Positions 11,071-22,600 of a DNA stretch of 64,000 bases are shown piece after piece. Made by a program: the position numbers and the translations under genes. The notes beneath the pieces are model-generated. The model ran no database searches. It saw nothing but the letters and a program-made list of their open reading frames with translations, and was not told the origin of the DNA. This DNA comes from Neoconidiobolus thromboides FSU 785 (Eukaryota; Entomophthoromycota; Entomophthoromycetes; Entomophthorales; Neoconidiobolaceae), in NCBI GenBank assembly GCA_025603075.1, contig MU626352.1, positions 17,437 to 81,436 of the forward strand, written 5' to 3'. The first letter of the stretch is position 1. Every line of letters starts with the position of its first letter.

Positions 11071-11805
11071 ACTGATCATCCGCTATTCTTTATTCTTCAT
11101 TATTCTTAATAAATATATTATACATTTTAAATTATATTAAATACTAACTTAATGAATAAGAACTGTTGATATAAAATAGAATAGGAAATCATGTTAATAA
11201 AATAATGAAATTGTACTAAATATTGGAATCCCAGTTAAATAAATAACAAATCAATATAGTTTTATAAATCAATACCAGATTAGAATTTCACAATACTAAT
11301 TGTATTATTATAAGACATCATGTTTAGTCAGTAGCTTTAATTTATGAAAGATTTAGATCAACTTTTTAGCATAAAAAATTACTTAAAAGTTTTAGTAAAG
11401 AGATTGATAAAAAATTTAATACATCTATATACATTTAAATATGAAACATGTTACATATGATCATATAGCTTTGTATTTTAATATAAGTTTTTATTACGGG
11501 CACAGCTATTCAAAAAAACGTCATAAAACCTTCTTCTACCCCATAGCCTACTTATAGTAATTTATTAAAATTAATGTTGATAAAATCTTAGTAAAGTTAC
11601 AGAGAATCAACTTATTCTATGTACTAATGGATTTTTAATAATACTTTCATCCTTCAGATGTTAAAGTTAAATTTTTGAATGCCTAGTGCTTTTTTGCCTA
11701 GGCCTTATTACTAAATTAATAACGCTGGTCTAGAGAGTTGATAAAGTTGCTTATTTTTATCTCCCCCAAGCTCAAGCTTATAATTAACTAATTTCAACCT
11801 CTTGT

Positions 11806-12240
11806 CTTCTATATTTTCTCTCTTTAGACATTATTTAGCATGTTTTTTGGGCTTCCTGTATATTCTATCTGTATGGGTATCTTATTCATATACTTTAGAT
11901 AATCATCGTAATGAGCATAGTATAATATATAAATAGAGATCCTTTTTTGTACATGATCATGATATTTTATGTTTCAATTAACTATTCTAGTTATTTGGGT
12001 CATTAATAGGCAATATTATAAAATTATCTTTGATTTCTTGATTGGGTTTCTTTCCAGTTCATTGTTCTCTTTACGAATGAAAAGTTTTCTTGTCTAAATA
12101 GTACCTTACATTTTTTAGGCTTAACTACTCGAAATCTGAAAAAGAAATTTTCACTAATGTAGTTTTTAGTTCTTTGGTACTATATTTGAAAATGCTGTTT
12201 GTTCTTGACCTTTTATTATGGATTGTTATTTGAAAGATAC
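11806..12240 (+). pseudogene. possible decayed coding stretch, identity unknown
   Basis: One plus-strand frame reads for long spans with protein-like, hydrophobic composition (for example an LGFLYILSVWVSYSYTLD segment near 11845-11900 and a KEIFTNVVFSSLVLYLKM segment near 12150-12195), but is broken by seven stops. It may be the relic of a membrane protein or of a regulator's helical domain. No family is assigned. Confidence 0.25.
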
Positions 12241-12278
12241 TACTTTAACTACTCATTAAAAACTAAAAACATCCCCAT

Positions 12279-13185
12279 ATGTTTTTTTTATTTCATTACT
12301 TTTTCCATTTTTCAAATGCTATTTGAGTAGAATAGTTGGGGTTGTCCGAATTGGTTTCAGAATCTACTTAAAAGTTAATCCAAATTTAAAAATTTTAAAG
12401 TTATGTCTAATGTGATGATTAAATCTAAAAAGCCTAAAATCAAATCTCTTTATTTAAAACTTATTTTAATTGTTTCCTTTTCTTAAATAGCTAATTTTCC
12501 TAACTGTGAAATATCGCTTTGTCAGTCCCATCAATAATTATAGCATAATAGTCGCCTAAGCTGTTGTGTTCTCGAGTTCAGAGAAAATCAGTTCCACATT
12601 CTTGTTTCGATTTGCTATGAGAATTTCTAGCTCCATCACAAAGAACATTATCTTCTCATTTTGATATTTATACTTTTCAGAGTATAAAAGAGTTTACAGA
12701 GTATAGTAGTTCGAGGCTTTTTAACTGAATTATTCTTTAATATCTCGAACATTTAATAAAGCCACTAAGTTTTCTTAATAGTATTTTACGTAGATTTTAC
12801 ATTAGTATTGTCTATTCTATTTGTCTTATATAGTTTGTAACCTATTACATGCTATTCCTCATAACCCAAGTTTATCTTAGTCACATAAACTAAGACCTTT
12901 TGACTTATAGTGTAGTCAACCCAGCAATAACTGTTCTTGACTCCAAACCCTGAGTACCAGATTTCACACTAACTATACGTTTATAAATATTTCTCGATAA
13001 AGTTTTATAAGAATATTTATTTAAGATCTAGTAGAAATTCAGCTAACTTACAGTATAAACTATAATACAATGATTTAGAACTGTGTCCGGGTACTTTTGT
13101 TTTAATAAAAAATTGGATAAAATAACGAAACTAATTCAGACAACCCCAATCGTTGGTAAATTCTTAAACAAAAAGATATATCCCA
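12279..13185 (-). mobile_element. MITE copy 2, interrupted by a nested transposon
   Basis: The left part (12279-12337) carries the family blocks TTTCATTACTTTTTCCATTT and GCTATTTGAGTAGAA. The right part (13148-13185) continues with GGTAAATTCTTAAACAAAAA and ends TATCCCA before TA. Between them sits an 810-bp insertion. The left terminus lacks the usual GGGGATG and abuts a solo end-like AAAACATCCCCATA (12266-12279), so two copies may have recombined here. Confidence 0.7.
12338..13147. mobile_element. nested 810-bp DNA transposon with 21-bp terminal inverted repeats
   Basis: The ends are inverted repeats: 12338-12358 starts GGGGTTGTCCGAATTGG and 13127-13147 is its complement with two mismatches in 21. 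The insertion is flanked by AATAGTT (12331-12337) and AATCGTT (13148-13154), a 7-bp target duplication with one mismatch, and it splits a MITE whose two halves join cleanly. There is no long open frame. On the minus strand near 12508-12564 a short frame reads GDYYAIIIDGTDKAIFHS, reminiscent of the first catalytic-Asp strand of hAT-type (DUF4371-like) transposases, but it is isolated. This is therefore a non-autonomous or decayed element; class assignment is tentative. Confidence 0.75.
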
Positions 13186-13384
13186 TATATTCTCAACTTT
13201 TAATAAAAATCAATATTAGTTAATTGTCCATTTTATAAATTAACAAATATTATTTGTAGTTCAATAGGTTTAGCATTTGAGTTAGTCATTTCAACCTAAT
13301 TCTCAACCTTATTAAATAACCCCCAATTACGCATTTTAATAGGTATATAAAGTCAAACTTTGAAATTTGTCTACTAAAACTATA

Positions 13385-13484
13385 TGAGGATGTATTTTTT
13401 TGTTTAAGAATTTTACTAACAATTATTCCACTCAAATAGCGCTTAAAACATGGAAAAAGTAATGAAATCAAAAAAACATCCCCA
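13385..13484 (+). mobile_element. MITE copy 3
   Basis: About 100 bp. Left end TGAGGATGTATTTTTTTG, right end CAAAAAAACATCCCCA. TA on the left; the right flank reads TG. It also contains the inner inverted pair of the family around the centre AGCGCT. Confidence 0.85.
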
Positions 13485-14270
13485 TGTGTAAAAAAGCTTC
13501 TAGATTTCGGTTAAATATTCACTGGTTCTTTTTGATTTAATAGCGTTTTCGACTACTTGCTAGTTTATTATGGTTAGTAACTCAATATGTCTATCAACTA
13601 AGAGGAAACAATGACTAGTGAACATCTAGTTATTCAAAATAAATTTATCAAAAAACTTTTAAAAGGATAGAGTTCTATGGTTCCAATTAAATTTTAGAAA
13701 TCAAAGGTTTAGTTTATTAAATTCAAATTGTTAATTGATCAACTGCGTTGTTAATGATTTACCTTGTGGTATTCGAGGATTGAATGGCATTACAATAGTT
13801 AAGATCTAGGGCGAAATATCGCAAGACTAAATAGATATCAACAGTTTAAATTAAACTTTGAGCTAATCCTTAGGGAAAAAAATGAATGACATTATAATCA
13901 AGGATAGTATTCTGAGATTCACCGACTTTTCTACCTTTTTCAAGGGGTAGACATAGTTAACTTGGGAGTTAATTATGTAATGTTTATCGGTTGCAGTTGT
14001 CTAACCGGGGCTTGTATCAAATAGCTATGCAAAATCCTTTAAAAAAATCTTCTTTTATGACCTAAAAAAATCTAATTTCATCATTTAGTCCTTTAATAAT
14101 CTATACAAGTGTTATATGTTACTTGATCAATTGCATTATTGTAGTATTTGTTAAACTGAAATTGGGCCTGAATTTTTATGTATACAATCTTCATAGTTTT
14201 ATTTCGATTGTATAATTACTGTTAATTTGGTAGAGTTATGTTGATTGATAAGATCGTTGGTAATAGTATA

Positions 14271-14370
14271 TGAGAATGTTTTTTTGACTTCATTACTTTT
14301 TCTATATTTTAAGCGTTATTTGAGTGGCAAGATTGTTAGTAAAGTTCTTAAACACAAAAACACAACCCCA
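14271..14370 (-). mobile_element. MITE copy 4
   Basis: 100 bp. TGAGAATGTTTTTTTGAC at the left, CACAACCCCA at the right, TA on both sides. Minus orientation relative to copy 3. Confidence 0.85.
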
Positions 14371-15242
14371 TATTGATATATAGTCATAAATTATTATTAA
14401 ATGTATTGGCTATAATTTAAAGGGAAACATGGCTTGAATAATATCATAATTCGAAAATGACTTAGCTAGTAGCTATAGAAACCAAATAACTGAGGTTATA
14501 GAAATCAATGTTAGTCTTAAATGCTTTATTAATGGTTTATATAATGTATTAGTTTTGTAGAAATTAAAATAAAATTCATTTGGTCCTGACCTTTTTCAAG
14601 TTTTATCAATTATAATTAATCATTCAATAGTTCTAGTATGACTATTAAGTTGATTTCGTCTTTTAGCTTTTTATATTGATTAAAGTTATTAATACAAGTT
14701 ATTTGGAGAATTATATTGTTTAACAGTAGAAAATGCTGTGGGTAGACATGTCTAAAATCTATAGCCACTTTATTTAATGAACTGCTTTGAGAGCAGCTTT
14801 TTAGTAGTGATTATAATATATTAAAGATATAAATTAAAGATAGTTTTACTCCTTTTAAAATTAAGCATAGTTAGAAGGGTACTAGATCACCTTAAATATG
14901 TAAATGATTAAGGGATAATAAACCATTGGTGATAAGATAGGCTTTACATCAAAAGTTAGTTTTTTGCAATAATATCCAACTGTTCTCTTAATAAGCTGGG
15001 CTTTGACTGCTGTTCTACAAATATCAAATAATATATTTAATGGAAACCAATATTTCAAATATTTTGCTATTTATTTTGTAATTTCTCATAATTGACTTAT
15101 TTTTTAATTCAGTTATTTTTACTAATAAAGTTTCAAAAGTTTATATTGCTCAAAATATGAAAATTAATGAAAAAACCTAAAATTTCAATTATCTATTTTT
15201 GAATGAAAGACAAAACCACATCAGTTCTTTTTTCGTAAAAAA

Positions 15243-17976
15243 ATGCTATTAAAATCCAATTTCATTCGAGGGTAATTCATTTTAACAACAACCACACTTA
15301 ACAACAATTGATAAAACCTATTTATTTAGGAAAAAGTTATTAATTCAAATCAATTTAATTCATACTAGACTGGCAAAAAGTAATCCCAATTATTGAATCG
15401 TTTCAAAATTAAATCATTAACACTCCATAGCGAAGTCCAATTCGATACGACTTCGAAATTATCAAAAAGAATGTATCGAGAGTACCATAAATGGATTAAA
15501 TTCAGGAATAACACGACAAGCTATCTCTTTACCAGTTGGTAAATAATCATTTTTATTCAACACTATCAAAACAAAAACTCAATAACAATAATTTTATTAA
15601 ATTTTAATCTAGGTAGCGGAAAAACAGTAATGTCAAGTATTCTGAAAACTAAGAGTTTGGATTTAATAATGGATAAAAAATAGGTAGTAATGGCGCACTT
15701 GATACCACAGATACCAACATTTATAAAAGGTGGAGATAAAGTATTAGTATTAGCACATCGACAAGAGTTATTATTTCAAGCTTTTAGAACTATTAAAAAT
15801 TTTAACCCAAAATTAGTAAGTCAGTTCCGTTTTATTTACTATTCGTATTATCGTTTTTATATTTATATATAAAAATGAAAATAAAAACAAGTATTTAAAT
15901 TGAAGATTATATTAAATAGATTCAAAAACATTAGAGAATTGATATCGAGCGTGGACGTCATCAATGTGATATTGATAATACGGATGTGATTTTAGTATCA
16001 GTACAATCTTTAGGTTATAATAATAGTAAAAGGTTAACTAGATTTCATAAAGAGAAGTTTAAATGTGTGATTATTGATGAGGTAAGTGATAAAACTTATA
16101 AGGAATTTAATGAAATAGAAATAATGTTATCATTTTGTTTAATCTTTTATAATTCTTTTTAATTCTATAGGCCCATCACTCATCGGCTATCACTTATCTT
16201 AGAATATTAAATCATTTCGGTTTGATTAAAAATGAAGAAGAAAATAATTTAGATAGTAATAAAATTAATAATAAAATATTATTATGGGGCTGTTCTGCTA
16301 CTCTAAGAAGACATGATGGTGTTGGACTATCTAAAATATTTGATAAAATTATTTATCATAAAGATTTTTTTGAAATGGTAAAAGAAGGATGGTAGATATT
16401 CTATATGAATTAATAGGATTTTATTTTTTATTTTTCACGATTTAACTTTAGGTTATGTGATATCAAAGCTACAACAATCAAAACAGAGATTGATCTTTCT
16501 AATGTGGGTTATGTATTGGGTGATTATAATCAAACTCAATTAGCAACTGCTATTGATACAGAAGAAAGAAACAATTTAATTATTCATGGATATAGAAGAT
16601 TAGCAAGTAAGTTTATTAATTACCTCTATACATCGATAGTTATATTAATAATTATTAATACTTTTTTTTATAATTTTGTTATTCGTCCATAGAAACCAGA
16701 AAATCAACAATAATATTTGCGTTAAATATCCAACATGCTACAAATCTCGAAAAAAAATTTAAATTTTGGAAAATTGAATGTGAAGTTATTAGTAGTCAAA
16801 CAAGACTTGAACTAAGACAAGAATATATTGAAAATTTTAGAATTGGGAAATTAAAAGTTTTAATTAATTGTAGTAAGTTTTAATTTATTTCTATTATTTA
16901 TCTTAATTATTTAATTAATTTATTTTTATTCTTTAAAATATTAATAGCTATTTTAACTGAAGGTTTAGGTAAATTAGAATTTAATATTTATATTTATATT
17001 TGTTAAAAATAATACAGATATCCCAAATATTGATTGTATTATCATGGCCCGTCCAACAAAAAGTAAGCCATTATATCAACAAATGTTAGGACGAGGGATG
17101 CGAAAGCATACAGGAAAAAAAGAATGTTTAATATTAGATTTTGTTGATGTACAAAAAGATAAAACATTATGTAGTATACCTACTCTTTTAGGTATGGATT
17201 ATAATTTAATATTAAAAGAACAAAAAATAAGTCAATTGATCGAGAAAAAAGAGAAGATGAAAGAAAAAGAAAAAGAAGAGAAAGAGAAAAAAGAAGAGGA
17301 AAAAAAAAAAGTGGTATTACCAAATTTTATTAAAAATATTCAATTAATTCATTATGATAATTTGAATCATATTAATTTTATACAAAATCAAACTAAAAGA
17401 AAAGAAGATAATATGGGTGATTTTGATTGGGTTATGTTAGATGAAAATTGTTTTGTTTTAAATTTATTAAATGGTCAAATTCGAATTGAAAAAGAAGATA
17501 GTAAGTTGAATTATATTAACAAAACATAATAGTTAATAAAAACATACTTAACATTAGCTCATTACATCGTCAAATATCGCAAAAAAATCCTATATAATAA
17601 AGCATTTATTTTCTATACACCTCGAGTGCTCCCGATCAAATCCGATAGTTTAGAATCTATTATATTATCATGTGAAACTTATATTCGTAATCGACACTCC
17701 AATTCAATACCATTTATACTAAAAAAAGCGAATTGGAAACAACAACCTATTTCCAAACTACAGGAAAAATTAATTAATAAATTGATTTTGAGATTAGATG
17801 AAGTGAAAAGAAAAGGAGTTGATTTGGAAGGTGTAAAAAAGTTGACAAAAGGTAAAGCGAGTAATTTGATTTTGTTTATTAAAGAGGGAGGTCTGAATAG
17901 AATTTTTAATGGACAGAAGGAAAAGGAGGTGATATTAGATAAAGAAGATTTGTTTTATGAAGGGTTATTCATTTGA
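15243..17976 (+). CDS. IRC3: Irc3-type mitochondrial DEAH-box helicase
   Basis: Twelve exons join in phase to about 639 aa: 15243-15271, 15369-15379, 15431-15538, 15613-15626, 15684-15815, 15935-16081, 16171-16391, 16452-16606, 16693-16872, 16948-16968, 17018-17500, 17558-17976. Motifs in order: LRNYQKECIES (Q-like), SLPVGSGKT (Walker A), LVLAHRQELLFQA (Ia), VSVQSL (Ib), IIDEAHH (DEAH), GCSATLRR (III), a C-terminal helicase domain with IIFALNIQHATNL, LTEGLDIPNIDCIIMARPT and QQMLGRGMRKH (VI), then a C-terminal region ending in a KGKASNLI block. This is the pattern of fungal Irc3, an SF2 branch-unwinding helicase of mitochondrial DNA. The first exons give a Lys/Arg/Ser-rich start that fits a presequence. 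Exons 2, 4 and 10 are only 11, 14 and 21 nt; exons 1 and 2 are the least certain part. A Glu/Lys-rich insert follows motif VI. Confidence 0.88.
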
Positions 17977-18208
17977 TAAATGCTTTTTTTGTTAATTAAA
18001 TAAAACAAATGTAATTAAAAATATTAAAAATTAGTTTTTTACAAATTCTTCGATTTTAATTGGTTTAAATTTTTTTTGAATTTTGACATTTAAATTCAAT
18101 TTTTGACTAAAGTGAAAGTTTGATTCTTTTTTTTTAAGACTAACATTTTTATAGATAAAAAATAAAAGAGGAATCAATATCCATCATATAGAGCAATAGT
18201 AAAAAATA

Positions 18209-19618
18209 ATGGATTGTTTAACAGGTAGTGAAATCAAAGAAGCTTTAAAGCAACCGCAATTAATAGAATCTACAATTCGGCAATTATATGAACAAATTCA
18301 ACCTAAAGAAAATCAATTACATTTATCTACTCTATTGATCTATTTAAAACATTCTCCCAATATTGAAGAGATATTAAATTATTGGGAAACATTAGAATCA
18401 TCTAATTCCACTCATTTCCAAGTAAATATCCATCTACTTCAACTAATAATATGGAGTTTAGAATTATTATCTTATGATGAAGAGGTATTACAATTTAAAG
18501 GTCATAATGAAAGAAATTCATTGATTAAAAAATTGATATTAAAATTTAATGATAAAATTATGAGTTATTTAAAAGTTAATGTAGCTAAATTACATCAGCT
18601 TTGTTTTAAATTATTGAAAACAATTGTCTTTTATTTTAATGGTAATTTCAATGAAGTGTTTATTGTGTTTCAAATGAAACCACAAGTAAGTTAAATAAGA
18701 GAAAAGGCTTTAATTGATTTTATAATTGATATTTTATTTTTAGATTATTGGTCGCGTTTTAAATAATATTAAAGTTAATGAAGAATTTTTGGATGGTAAA
18801 AGTGTACAAGAATATCAAGAGCAAGAAAGGAAGAGTAAGTTTAATAATTCAACTAATAATAAGATAATACTTAATATAATAATAATTTATATAGAAACTC
18901 GATGGGAATTTTTGAGGTATTGTGAAACTTGTTTTGAAGTGATTAAATATAATAAATCAAATTGGAATTTAACTTATCAAATACCAATTCAACGATTAGT
19001 TAAAGGATTACATTTGGATGATCCAGAGTTTATATTAAATCTTTTTAATATCTTAACTAAGTTTATAGTCAATATTATTAGTAATACAAATTATAATAAC
19101 AAGATGTTTTTATTTGATTTATTTAATGATGATTTTTTAAGTAAAGTAAGTTTTATTTTTAATTTAATTTATTGTTATGAGTTAAATGTTAATGTAATTT
19201 TTAGTGCTTAGAATTATTAAATAATCATCAAATTGTGAATGATAATAATAATGAAATTGAAATATCAGATTTAGTTTATAAATTTTTAGTATCAATATGT
19301 AGTGTATCAGGCTATGGTATATGTATTAAATCTAATGGATGGAATGAAATAGAAACAATAGTGATTCAACAAAGTAATGAAAAAAAGAAGAGAAAAATGA
19401 ATAATAATAAATTATTAGAGTTTTGTTTTGGGTTACAAGCAAATACTAATTTAATTCATCAAAAATTATTATTAACAATATTTAATACTTGTCCCGAATT
19501 AGTATCTTATTATTGGAATTATTGTAATTTAAGTTTTGAACCAAGATTATCTGTTAATTGGTTAAGTAATATTTCATTATTATTGAAGATTATTAATTTG
19601 GATGTCCCAGAATTTAAC

Positions 19619-19654
<36 letters not shown>

Positions 19655-22600
19655 CAACAATTACAATTACAACAATTACAATTACCTTCATTTAAAGTAA
19701 TAATTGAAAACATATTACCACAAAATATATTGAAAACATATCAATTAAAAGGAATTCAACATGATAACAAAATGATTCAATATTATACATGTTTAGTTAT
19801 TAAAATTAGTTTTAATAAATTGGAAAAAGTAAATCAACAAATTCAATTATATATTCAGCAATATAAATTATTAAATCAAAGCAAAATTGTCAAAAAATAT
19901 CAAGAATTAAATGAACAAATTCAATTAGAATACAAAAAAAGAATATTAGATTTTCAATCTTTATTAACAATGACAAATAATTTAAATTTAATCAAAAATG
20001 AAAAAAAACAATATTTATTACAAGAAATTAATTTAAAACTATTAATCGATTATTTGAAATATTTTCCAGATTTAGTATTACAATCAAATATCGATTTCAA
20101 TAAATTTATTATTAACAAAAATATTACTAAATTAAGTCCATCAATTCAATCGAATTTATTAAGTTTATTGGAAAATTTGGCGGAACTTAAATGGTATTCC
20201 AATCAACCAGATAAAAAAGAATCAATTTTAATACAAATTATTAAAATTTATATTAACAATTCGGGTAATAATAAAAATAAGAGTGATAAAATTCAATTAC
20301 AAAGTAAAAAAGTAATTGAAAAATATTTTAGTTTATCTAATTTATTTAATAATAATAATAATTTAAATCAATTAGAATTAAATATTTGGTTAAATTGTAT
20401 TCAATTATTTCAAAATAAGAATATTATTTATTCAATATTAGATTTTTCATTTACTTATTTTATTAAATATTCATTTGCTTTAATAGATCAATTAATTTAT
20501 TTACAACAACAACAACAGAATAATATCGAAGTAACAACAGTACCCTTTTCACCATTATATTTAGCAGTGTTAGTTATCTTTAAAGATCAAATTCAAGATC
20601 AAAACATTGGAAAAGAAGATAAATTAATAATAACTCAATTTTTAATGACAATCAGTATCGATTTAACTCATTTTATTAAAGATTTTCAATTAATTTATAA
20701 AGTATTAAAGGAGTTTTATGTTCAAAATCAAAGTATTATTATGAAAGAGAAAGAGATTAATGAGTTATTTATGACTATATTGAGTTATCTTGGTAATTAT
20801 TGTAAAGATAAGGAAATGAAGATTATAATGACGGATAAAGTATTTCAATTTAATACTAGCTTATTACATATTATAAATCAATTAAAAGTAAATAATGGAC
20901 AATTAAATGAAATTAAAAAACAATTAAATAATAACAATAATATAATTAATAGTCAATTATTTTATCAATTAATAAAAATCATCACTAAAGATACAATAAA
21001 TGAATTTAATAGTAACATAATAATAGAATTTATTCATAATAATTATTATTATTTAAAAGGAATTATTAATTTCAATTGGATTCAAATTGAAAATTATAAT
21101 GAATTAAAACCAATTATTGAGTTTTTTAAATTGATTCAACCTAATATATTTCTATACTTAATTAATGAAGAATGCTTTGAGAGTGAATATTCTAAATTAA
21201 TATTTTATTATTATAATGAACATTATGAAGTTGAATTTAATTTTATTAGTAATTATTATTTATTCTTAATGAATCAAAGTAATAATAATGATAATAAAAG
21301 GATTAATTCTTTGTTTTTAATCTTATTTAACAATATTGATATTCAATTGCAATCACAATTTAAGTTCAAAGAGAAAAATATCAATCAATTTATTAATAGA
21401 ATCGGTTTATTGTTGGAGAATGAATGTATTAAAAGAAATTATTTAAAAGGAAATTTAATAGCAAAATGGATCAATCAATTGTTATTATTTGTTTTAAATA
21501 GTTTCCAAAAGTTTCAAATGGATTCCAATAGAATAGATTTTATATTAAAATATTTCAAAATTCAATTAATGGAATTCATTGAAAGTAACAATAATGGAAT
21601 AGAAAATGATGAGAACATCATTATGATAATCAATTATTTAATACCTAAATTTCAGTATAATGAAGAAGAAAGAATGGGATTAATTATTAATCAATTAATA
21701 TTAAAAAACAATCAAATTAATTTATTATGTATTAAATTAATATTAAAAATTAAAAATCTCAATATTAAACAATGGTTATTTAGTCAACATTTAAATTTAA
21801 TATTAGAAACTTATTTAAATAATAAGAGTAATAATAAAAATTGGGATTTAATTTTATTAGATTTATTGCATACTTTAGTTCCATTTATTAAAGTGGAATT
21901 AAATCAAGAGAAATCAATTAGTTTAGAAGAAGAAAAAGAAGAAAAAGATAATAATAATAATAATAATAATAATAATTTAATTCAACAAAATTGGAAACTA
22001 ATTAATAATAATCCAATGATAGAAAAAATATTAAATAAATTAATGCGATTTAATTTAAATAGAAATGAGATCAAAGTCTTATTAAGTATATTAATATTAA
22101 ACCGAAAATATAAATCTATCTTTACGCAATTTTTATTAAGTCAAAAGATTCTTATTGATGAATTGAATTTTCAACAATATTTTGAGTTATTTAAAAATTA
22201 TTTTAATATGTTAAGATACAAGGAAAACAATGAGGACTTAATTTATTTTGATTCAACTGATATTACAGATAAAAAAGTAATGAAAAAAATTAGTCAAATT
22301 TATGTCCAATTTTTGATAGAAAAGGAAAGATATGAAATGGAGATGTTAAATTTATTTTTACCTTATATAAAAGAAGATGAGAAAAATGTGATTAACATAT
22401 TAAAACAATGGAAATTGAAAAAATGGAATCAAATTCTAGATATCAATAGAGAAGAATTAATATTACTATTTTGGAAATTTCAATTATGGAAAAGTGAAGA
22501 TATTGATATTATTTTTAATCAAAATAGATTTGAGGAGATTTCAAAAGAACAATTAATTCAATATTGTAATAAAATGATTGAGTTGATGAAATGTTATTTT

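Larger units (their letters stand above)
11071..15242. other. gene-poor region with MITEs and relics
   Basis: About 4 kb without an intact gene. It holds a possible decayed coding stretch (11806-12240), a MITE split by a second transposon (12279-13185, insertion 12338-13147), and further MITE copies at 13385-13484 and 14271-14370. The remainder (13500-14260, 14400-15240) shows nothing I can name. Confidence 0.5.

Noticed and set aside
13286-13471. 61-codon minus-strand open frame
   Set aside because: It lies over MITE copy 3. The frame at 35312-35509 over copy 11 has the same kind of peptide (…SKILKQKNT… / …NKILKQKNT…), showing it is a by-product of the repeat.
16504-16692. Separate small gene inside the helicase locus
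   Set aside because: It is exon 8 of the helicase read through into its intron; the spliced model continues in phase on both sides. The frames at 15690 and 17044 are explained the same way.
19141-19211. TAG at 19209-19211 as acceptor of URB1 intron 3
   Set aside because: Using it after the phase-0 donor gives an immediate stop (AAT TAT TAA). The TAG at 19202-19204 keeps the frame open.
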